A DNA stretch of 64,000 nt from Tulasnella sp. 424 (lineage: Eukaryota; Basidiomycota; Agaricomycetes; Cantharellales; Tulasnellaceae), in assembly GCA_019633425.1 (NCBI GenBank), contig WSUB01000143.1:42103-106102 (forward strand), given 5' to 3'. This document shows positions 56,378 through 64,000 of the stretch, in pieces; the stretch's first letter is position 1; the number at the start of each line of letters is the position of its first letter. The notes below the pieces were generated by a model that was given only the letters and a program-made list of their open reading frames with translations, was not told where the DNA came from and did not search any database. The translations under genes and the position numbers were made by a program.

Positions 56378-57955
56378 ATGGCTATGAGCGATGGGTCCAC
56401 GTTGACCGACGAACAGCCGCCCGGCGAGAGAATCGGGTCCTTGAAAAAAGCAATAGAATCAATACTAAACGCAAGTCTGCCTCGTGTATGCGGCCGTAGC
56501 TGACAGTGTTATTAGGGCACTGAGTGGCCGTCGGGATCGAAAGATGCTGCTGGAAGCTTGCTAAGGACCGTCGAGTTCTCACCAGATATTCCCAAAAACC
56601 TCTACTAGCGGACTCATCAAACAATATATACAGTACGTTCGGTGCTCTACAGAGCGGTCGATTCACTCCAATGTTTCTCTACCAGAATCCTGGAGGAGGT
56701 CCATTCAAGATTAAAGGATGCGTCATCCAAGTCGGGGATGCAAAGATGGAAAATCCTCTAGCGGATCAAATCGTCGGCGTCCAATCGCCCAAGCAAATGC
56801 AATTTACTACTCCAAACCTGCCAAGACGATGTATCCAAATTTGTGATGTCTTTCAATGTACGTGAATGGGACTCATTTCCGAGCTCGCTCAGTCTCATGT
56901 ATCGTCTCGAAGGAGTGCATAGAGAATGAACGGAAAAGGCCCGGTAGGTAGGATCTCGTACAAGTTTCTTCGCTGGAGAACTCATGTTCTTTTTATTCAG
57001 AGGAGAATATCGCGGCCTCTGCGGCACTTCCCGGATCATTTGCTCAACCGACTGTGGCAAGCGCCGGGCATACCCCTGCATCGCGTTTGAACGTTCAGAC
57101 AACAGCCGTCGAACAAGGGACTACGTCCGTCGATTCGACTGCAGATGCATCCCCAACGCAACACTCACCGTCTTTCGGCCAGGAGAGCAAGGAATCTCGA
57201 AGTCATATCCGCACAGAAGCTCTCACCATTGCCAGAAAAACTTTCAAATGGGTCGAAATCGCATCTGGGACCATTCCTGTTGTGGGGAACCTTGTCGCAG
57301 GCGCTGCCAAAATTGGATTGTCATTTGTCGAATCGATTCAGGTAGGTTAAGTTGCGTAACGTGTATATATTTGGCTTTGACGATGGTACCTTAGACTATG
57401 GACAGGAACGACGACTTGGGCAAAGGATTTGGGAGCACAGACGGATAAACTCTCTATGCTTCTTGCCGATATTGCGAAAATGCCGAGCGAGGATCAGGCG
57501 GAAGGGATAGAAAACCAGGTTATAAACTTACAAAGGTACGGTCCTGTCACTTATTTTGGTCGAAGGTACTACCACATTTGGCCAGAGAGCTCTGGGAAAT
57601 GCACGGCAAAGTGAAAGAATGGGAGTCTTTGGGTCGCTTCAACAGAGCTTTTCACTCTCGTGACCATGCGGAAGCATTACAGGGTTATCAGGGAGCGATT
57701 CAGACTGCCCTGGAGGAAATGCAGGTCAGTACAACACATATTATTTTCGCATTGAGGTTAGTTAAATTTGCATGTGCCCAGCTCCTTATGAGTATCGACA
57801 CACGCAACATCGTAATCGAACTTAGTCGGTTCCTTCAACTCAATGACATCTTGCCTTACTGACTCTGTACCTCAGAAAACAGTGGGATACAAGAGAAGAA
57901 TCGTCGTCTACTTGACCGTCTAGGAGATGGAAGATACGGAGCACGAGGAAACGCG
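56378..57955 (+). pseudogene. Truncated NLR copy (N-terminal half only)
   Basis: Parallels the intact NLR from its start to the ARGNA segment: MAMSDGSTLTDEQPPGERIG, GTEWPSGSKDAAG, SPDIPKN, ALTIARKTFKWVEIASGT and GNLVAGAAKIGLSFVESIQ, then KVKEWESLGRFNRAFHSRDH. A small deletion near 56605 creates an in-frame TAG after PKNLY. Sequence similarity ends near 57955, before the NACHT domain, and unrelated DNA follows. The first intron would need a GC donor (GCAAGT, where the intact gene has GTAAGC). The copy cannot make the full protein. An internal start could at best give a short N-terminal-domain product. Confidence 0.82.
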
Positions 57956-58524
57956 ATTTCCAGCCCCCCTGAGTCGGGCCGACTGCGCGGGATTACCGAT
58001 GCTTGGTGGAAGTGCGAGGGAGCCGAACGGAGTGTATGTAGTCGAAATGATGGCCTCCATACTGTAAGCGTGAGTGATGGGCAGCGTGGAACGCGGTTCA
58101 CGCCCCAACAAAATGATCGTCAGACCTGGGACGTCCCTCTAAGGATCAATCATCACGGGAACCCATTAATTCGAGGTGGATGGGCCGCATTGTGCTAGCG
58201 CATGAAGGAGGCTTTCGACCGTCCCTCGTAACACATACTATATATTTCATATAATTCCGCGTTATCGTGTCCCGGACCATGAGATATAGGATTACTTTTT
58301 TTGGTCATGGCGTTCGTACGATAACCCTACCACGATTGGTGTCGCTCTAGCTCGAAATTCCCTTCGGCCGAGAATGGGGATTCCGAGTCAAGGCCTGTAT
58401 GTGCCTTGAGGCTGTGTCGACTCGTGGTCCGCAACGCGGCAACCAACGTTTATTGACCTCCACTTTCCCCCTCTCACACCACCACCAGTCCAGCACCGCA
58501 CTCTGACATTCCCAAATTTCAAAT
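57956..58524. other. Intergenic region upstream of the NLR
   Basis: No gene is seen. The last 180 bases are shared with the region before the NLR pseudogene and probably hold the promoter. There is an AT-rich stretch at about 58235-58320. Confidence 0.4.
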
Positions 58525-61500
58525 ATGGCGACGAGTGATGGAACGATGTTGACCGACAAGCAGCCGCCCGCGAAACAACTAGTGGCTTCTAGCCGGCTGC
58601 CTGGAACTCCGACAGATTGCGTCCCAGACCCAAGACTCGGCGAGAGAATTGAGTCCTTGAAAACGCAAGTAGAATCAATCCTCTCCGTAAGCTGGGTTTC
58701 TATATTTCAAGCTTCGCTGGAACTGATCTCGTTGTAGGGCACTGAGTGGCCATCGGAATCGAAAGACGCCGCAAATGACTTGCTAAACACCGTCAAGTCC
58801 TCACCAGATATTCCGAACAACACCGCTAGCGTTTCTCAAGAACTGCAAGGACTGATCAAACAATATATCCAGTACGTTCGGTGCTCTGCAAAGCAGTCCC
58901 TTCGCTCTAACCGTGTCTTCACCAGAACCTTAGAGGGCGTCTATGCACGATTAAAAGACGCATCATCCAAGTCGGGGATGCAGCTATGGAGACTTCTCCA
59001 GCGAATCAAGTCGATGGCGTCCAACCGCCCAAGCAAGTGCACTTTACTCTTGAAAACCTGCCAAGACGACGTTTCCAAAGTCGTGCTGTCTTTCAATGTG
59101 CGTGGATGAGCTCCATTTCTGGGATCGCTCTGTCTCATACAGCTTCTTAAGGAGGGCGTGGAGAACGAACGGAAAAAGGGTGAGTAGGCTGGAGTTCGAG
59201 TACTTCCGCCACCAGAGAAATCATGTCCTGTTTATTCAGAGCAGGATCTCGCGACCGCTGAAGCAGTTCCCGGACCGCTGGCTCAATTGACTATGGTGAG
59301 TGGGGGGCAAGCACTTGCGACAGCTTTCAGAGCTCAACCAACGACTGCCGACCAGGGGACTGGGTCAACCGATTTGACTTCCGGTGCATCCCCAACTCAA
59401 AAGTTACCGTCACATGTTCACGAAGACCGGGAATCTCGACGTCCAATTCGTGCAGAAGCTCTCACAATAGCCAGAAAGACTTTCAAAGGTGTAGAAATCG
59501 CGTCTGGATCGATTCCTGTCGCTGGGAACTTCGTCGCGGCCGCTGCCAAGGTGGGATTGGCCTTTGTGGAATCGATTCAGGTAGGTTAAGTCTCATACAA
59601 CTCTTTACATTTGATCCTAACGAGGGCATCTGAGACTATGGACAGCAACGACGACGTGGCAAAGGATTTGGGTTCACAGACAGCTAAGCTGTCTGCGCTG
59701 CTTGCAAACCTCACTAAGAACCCGAACGATGCCACCCATGGCGAAGGTATCGCGACTCATATTGAGAACTTGCAAAAGTACGCTACTATTACTTCGTTGA
59801 TTACGTGTACTTATGATTTGACCAGGGAGCTCCTTCAAATGCATGCCAAAGTTAAAGACTGGGAGTCGTTAGGTTGCTTTGACAAAGCCTTTCACTCTCG
59901 CGACCATGCAGAAGCGTTGAAGGGGTATCAGGGAATGATCCAGACGGCCCTGGAGGAATTACAAGTCAGTAGAGCAACATTTTGTGTTCGAATGCTGTTC
60001 AGCTAAATTTGCCTGCGACCAGCTCCTCGTGGGCATCGACACGCGCAGTATCGTCATCGAACTTAGTGAGTTCCCTCAACTCCTCAGCACCGTACTTTCT
60101 CTAACCCCACACCCCAGAAAGTAGCGAAGTTCAAGAAAAACGACGCCGCCTTCTTAAGTGCCTTGGAGATGGAAAATATGGAGCACGAGGAAACGCGGTT
60201 GAGGATATCACCTGCTTTCCGGGCACCAGAGTGGGGATATTGGAGCGAATCGACACCTGGATCAGGGACTCGTCTGCTGCGAACCGGGTGTTATGGATCC
60301 GCGGAATGGCCGGGCGAGGCAAGTCGACCATTGCTTCGACGGTGTTTCGCGACTGGAAATGCCGGGCCTCCTGCGCAATCTTCCACTTCCGTCGTGGACA
60401 GGACACACTGAACACGCGTGTTGTTTGCGCTCTCGCAAGGCAGCTTGGTAGCAGCTTGGTTCCAGAGGTCAGAAACGCAGTGCTCGAGAGCGTGCAGGAG
60501 AATCAGGAAATCGCCGACGAGCGCCTTGAAGAGCAATTCAAGGCGCTCTTCGTCACTTCGCTGACAAGGCTCGACAACCAAAACCATCCGATCCTCATCG
60601 TCGTCGACGCTCTCGACGAATGCGACGACCCAACCAATGCTGAGGACTTTGTCCGGCTGATTGATCGACATTCTGCATTATTACCCGCCAACGTCAAATT
60701 CCTCCTTACATCGCGTCCGGAGGCCCATCTCATTCGAGCTCTCGACCCCAGCAGATGGCGCTCAGAGGACTTAGACACGGCTGCCGATGTGTCAGGGGAC
60801 CTGGAGCGATTCATTCAACACGCCTGCGAGCGAATCCGGGACGCTGACCCCGACGTTCCGAAGGACTGGCCTTCATCCGAAGACGTCAGTCGGTTGGTGG
60901 AGATGTCCCAAGGTTTATTCCAATGGGCCCGTACAGCCATCACGTATATGCGCAGCGGGTCGGCCGTGGATCGATTACGGAGACTACTGAAGAGTCCGTC
61001 AAAGTGGAGCGGGCTTGATGACCTGTACCACCAGATCCTTTCGAAGGCTTTCTATAGCCTGAAGCTCGACCGAGAGCGAGAGGATATATTACGGCGTGTA
61101 CTGGGAATCCTTGTAGTGGCGCCGTATCCAATCTCCTTCGATGTTATCGCCGGCCTCTATGGTGATCACAACATTTTCGAGGGGTTGGACCGGCTGGACA
61201 TCATCCTGTTCCTCCGCAAGGACATTCTCGTCGACCTCAATTCCCTCCTGTTCATCCCAACATCATCCAATGAACCAATACGCCTGATGCACACCTCTAT
61301 CCACGATCTTCTGGTCAGCGAGGATCGATGCGAGCGGAAACCATACTACATCAACATCATGCAGTATCATCAGCAGCTGTCAAGCCTGTGTCTTCGCACA
61401 ATGGTCGGACGTCTGAAGGAGAACGTCTGTAACTTGTCTGACCTCTCGAAATCGAGCTCGGAGTTTCAGGACATTGCGGAACGGGAGGTATCCAAACCCG

Positions 61501-63865
61501 TTGTGTATTGCTGCCGATCATGGTCCACTCATCTAACGGAGGGAATAAAGTGGTCAAACTCGGGGACCAATACTGGTACCATAGATGCCGATTTCAAATT
61601 ATTCGGCACGGAGAAGGTCATGTGCTGGCTTGAGGTTATGAGCCTAGTCGGAGCTACAACGGATGCGATTCGAACGGCAAGGCGTGTGTATCAATGGTGT
61701 TCGGTGAGTAGAAAACGCAAGTTCGGTGTCTTGAAACGGCCAGGTGAACTGATTGGAGCTCGTAGGAATGCCCCGTTAAAGGATCCGAGTTCAGTTCACT
61801 CGCGCCGTTGTGGAATGACGTCCAGCGTTTCATCACCATGTTCTCGGAGCCGATTTCATTTGGACCTCTCCATATTTACGCTTCAGCACTTCCTCATTGT
61901 CCTGTAAAGACGGAAATATGGACCCTGTACGGAAAACACGCGAAAGCTCGAACTCTACAGGGCCAGACTTCGGTCTGGCCATCGAATCTCTGGACTCGAT
62001 CGGCCGGTGCCAAGGTGAACGCAGTTGCATTTTCACCGGATGGCAAGCTTCTAGCATGTGGATCCAGTGACAACACCATTCAACTCTGGGATTCTCAGAC
62101 CGGAACAGCGATTGGTGAACCACTCACGGGTCACAGCGGCTCGGTTACGTCCGTCTGCTTCACACCCGATGGCAGGCGTCTGGCATCCGGATCCGGCGAC
62201 CGGACGATTCGATTCTGGGATCCTCAGACCGGAATGACAGTCGGTGAGCCACTCACGGGTCACAGCAAGTCAGTTCTGTCTGTCTGTTTCTCACCCGATG
62301 GGAAGCTTCTGGCATCCGGATCCGACGACGAGACAATTCGACTTTGGGATTCTTACACTGGCACGGTGGTCGGCGAGCCACTCATGGGTCACAGCGGCTC
62401 GGTTCGTTCTGTCTGTTTCTCACCCGATAGCAAGCTCCTGGCATCCGGATCAGACGACCAGACCATTCGACTTTGGAATTCTCAGACCGAAATGGCGGTC
62501 CGCAAACCGCTCGAGGGTCACCGTAGTTATGTTAGGGCCGTCGCCTTCTCACCTGATGGGAAGCTCCTGGCATCCGGATCCAGGGACGATACGGTTCGAC
62601 TTTGGGATCCTCAGACCGGAACCGCAGTCGGTAAGCCGCTCGCCAGTCATAGCAACGATGTCATGTCCGTCTGCTTCTCACCCGGTGGCAAGCATCTGGT
62701 ATCCGGATCTCGGGATAAGACAGTTCAACTCTGGAATCCTCAGACTGGAACCGCGGTCGGTGAACCACTCAAAGGCCACAGTGACTGGCTTAATTCCGTC
62801 TGCTTTTCACCCGATGGCAGGCTTCTGGCCTCTGGATCCGATGACAAGACAATCCGACTTTGGGATCCTCCGACCGGCATGACAGTTGCTGAGCCACTCA
62901 CAGGTCACGGAAAGTCAGTTCAGTCCGTCTGCTTGTCACCCGATGGCAAGTATCTGGCATCCGGATCCAGTGACGGGGCAGTTTGGCTTTGGGATTGTCA
63001 GACCGGAGCGGTGGTTGGTGAACCACTCACGGGTCACAGCGAGGGCGTTATCTCCGTCTGCTTCTCACCCGATGGCAAGCTTTTGGCATCCGGCTCCAAA
63101 GACGAGACAATTCGAATTTGGGATCCGCAGACTGGAACGGCGGTCTGTGAGCCCCTCACGGGTCACAGCGACCGGGTTTGGTCCGTCTGTTTCTCGTCCG
63201 ATGGCAGGCTTCTGGCGTCCGGCTCCCGCGACAGGACGATTCGACTTTGGGATCCTCAAACCGGAACAGAGGTCGGCGAACCACTCAAGGGCCACAGAGA
63301 TGAGGTTAATTCCGTCTGCTTTTCACCCGATGGAAAGCTTCTGGCATCCGGATCCGATGACCGCAGAATTCGACTTTGGGATCCTCAGACCGGAGCGGGT
63401 GTAGGTGAACCAATCGGGGGTCACAGTAGTCTGGTTTGGTCCGTCTGCTTCTCACCCGATGGCAGGCTTCTGGCATCCGGGTCCGCCGACGAGACAGTTC
63501 GACTTTGGGACCCTCAGACCCAAACGGCGCTCGGAGACCCACTCACAGGCCACAATGGCTCGGTGATGTTCGTCCGCTTCTCGTCCAATGGCAACCATCT
63601 CATGGCAAATTATGGGAGTGGGGGTTTTGCCGCATGGGATGCCAACACGCATCAAAGACTTGACACCCCATCCGATCTTCTCGGCTGTTCACCTGTGGGG
63701 TTTCAAGATCATTGGATAACAGTACTTTCCTCCCGCTTATTTTGGCTTCCTTCACCATACTGGGGCAAATCCAAATGTCAGGTTATCCTCTCTGGAAAGA
63801 CACTTGTTGTCCTTGGTAACGAGAACCTTGCCTTTTTTGGTGTTTCTCAGATACTCGAACTCTGA
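58525..63865 (+). CDS. NACHT-WD40 NLR-like receptor (STAND ATPase)
   Basis: Eight exons join in frame to 1,623 residues: 58525-58686, 58738-59097, 59242-59580, 59635-59777, 59826-59964, 60023-60065, 60118-61703, 61766-63865. Residues about 1-390 are a helical N-terminal region with a Gly/Ala-rich hydrophobic stretch (GSIPVAGNFVAAAAKVGLAF). The NACHT domain has Walker A GMAGRGKSTIA, Walker B LIVVDALDECDD and the sensor-type FLLTSRPE. After helical NACHT-associated segments (MHTSIHDLLVSEDR), the C-terminus is a WD40 propeller array: 12 regular 43-residue repeats plus one worn repeat. Fungal proteins of this layout act in non-self recognition and programmed cell death; ligand binding to the repeats triggers oligomerisation (family knowledge). 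The target here is unknown. All motifs needed for ATP binding are present. Confidence 0.92.
62010..63570 (+). repeat. 129-base tandem repeat array coding for WD40 blades
   Basis: Twelve in-phase units of 129 bases (43 residues) with the pattern VxSVCFSPDGKLLASGS, then D-TIRLWDPQTG, then VGEPLTGHS. Many units share runs such as cttctggcatccggatcc. A thirteenth unit is degenerate. Variation concentrates at a few positions, for example the residues after GHS and those before TIRLW. This near-identity at DNA level implies recent repeat exchange. Confidence 0.9.
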
Positions 63866-64000
63866 TTTGCTAGTTGTATCTTGTGGTATTTTCCTCCGAT
63901 CACGATTCTTGTCCAATTGACCTGCGATTGATTTGTTATACGATTCCGGTTGCTCATTCTTCATGTCTAAACGAATCGTTGCGGCATCCGGGAAACATGA
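63866..64000. other. Downstream flank of the NLR, no gene seen
   Basis: Holds the 3' untranslated side of the NLR gene. Too short to judge further before the window ends. Confidence 0.4.

Noticed and set aside
62244..63404. Long extra frames on both strands across the WD40 region
   Set aside because: The 129-base repeat is a multiple of three, so alternate frames stay open by periodicity; they show no protein motif of their own.
62010..63570. CRISPR-like array
   Set aside because: Units are 129 bases, coding, without spacers, and the host is eukaryotic.

Overview
This window looks like part of an Agaricomycete (mushroom-class basidiomycete) nuclear genome. Genes are intron-dense, with many introns of about 50-70 bases. 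Several families are typical of that group: NACHT-WD40 NLR-like proteins, kinase-TPR fusions, F-box and MYND-kelch expansions, a duplicated gag-like domain protein, and a Tad-like LINE. The exact genus cannot be read from the sequence. Most coding genes had to be joined across introns by eye. Exon limits given here come from GT...AG sites that keep the reading frame and the family motifs.

Layout. 1-5080: a decayed LINE on the minus strand, abutting a gag-like gene remnant (5117-5971), then about 1.7 kb with no recognisable gene. 7.6-19.7 kb: housekeeping and signalling genes, namely EAF3 (MRG/chromodomain), an alpha/beta hydrolase, F-box protein A, a kinase-TPR fusion, proteasome subunit PRE4 and a MYND-kelch gene. 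19.7-24.8 kb: an F-box pseudogene and a second MYND-kelch copy. Both MYND-kelch copies carry in-frame stop codons. 25-26.2 kb: a TMEM19/DUF92 membrane protein.

26.2-44.2 kb: a direct tandem triplication of a unit of about 6 kb. Each unit holds a TRAPPC2/TRS20 (sedlin) gene facing a PA14-containing GH3 beta-glucosidase. TRS20 is intact only in unit 1 and is a decayed remnant in units 2 and 3. All three GH3 genes keep their exons, catalytic motif and a TATA box. Unit 2 contains a 100-N assembly gap whose two flanks are the same 77 bases.

45.1-49.5 kb: a Zn2Cys6 fungal transcription factor beside the beta-glucosidase array, and so a candidate local regulator. 49.8-53.5 kb: a Gvp36-type BAR-domain protein and cytoplasmic tyrosyl-tRNA synthetase. 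54.0-55.8 kb: F-box protein B, a paralogue of A. 56.4-63.9 kb: a truncated NLR pseudogene followed by a full NLR-like gene (8 exons, 1,623 residues) with a NACHT module and about 13 nearly identical 43-residue WD40 repeats, as seen in fungal non-self recognition receptors.

The strongest leads are the triplication with opposite fates of its two genes, the fast-evolving type of NLR with its broken neighbour, and the MYND-kelch pair that looks nonsense-mutated in both copies.
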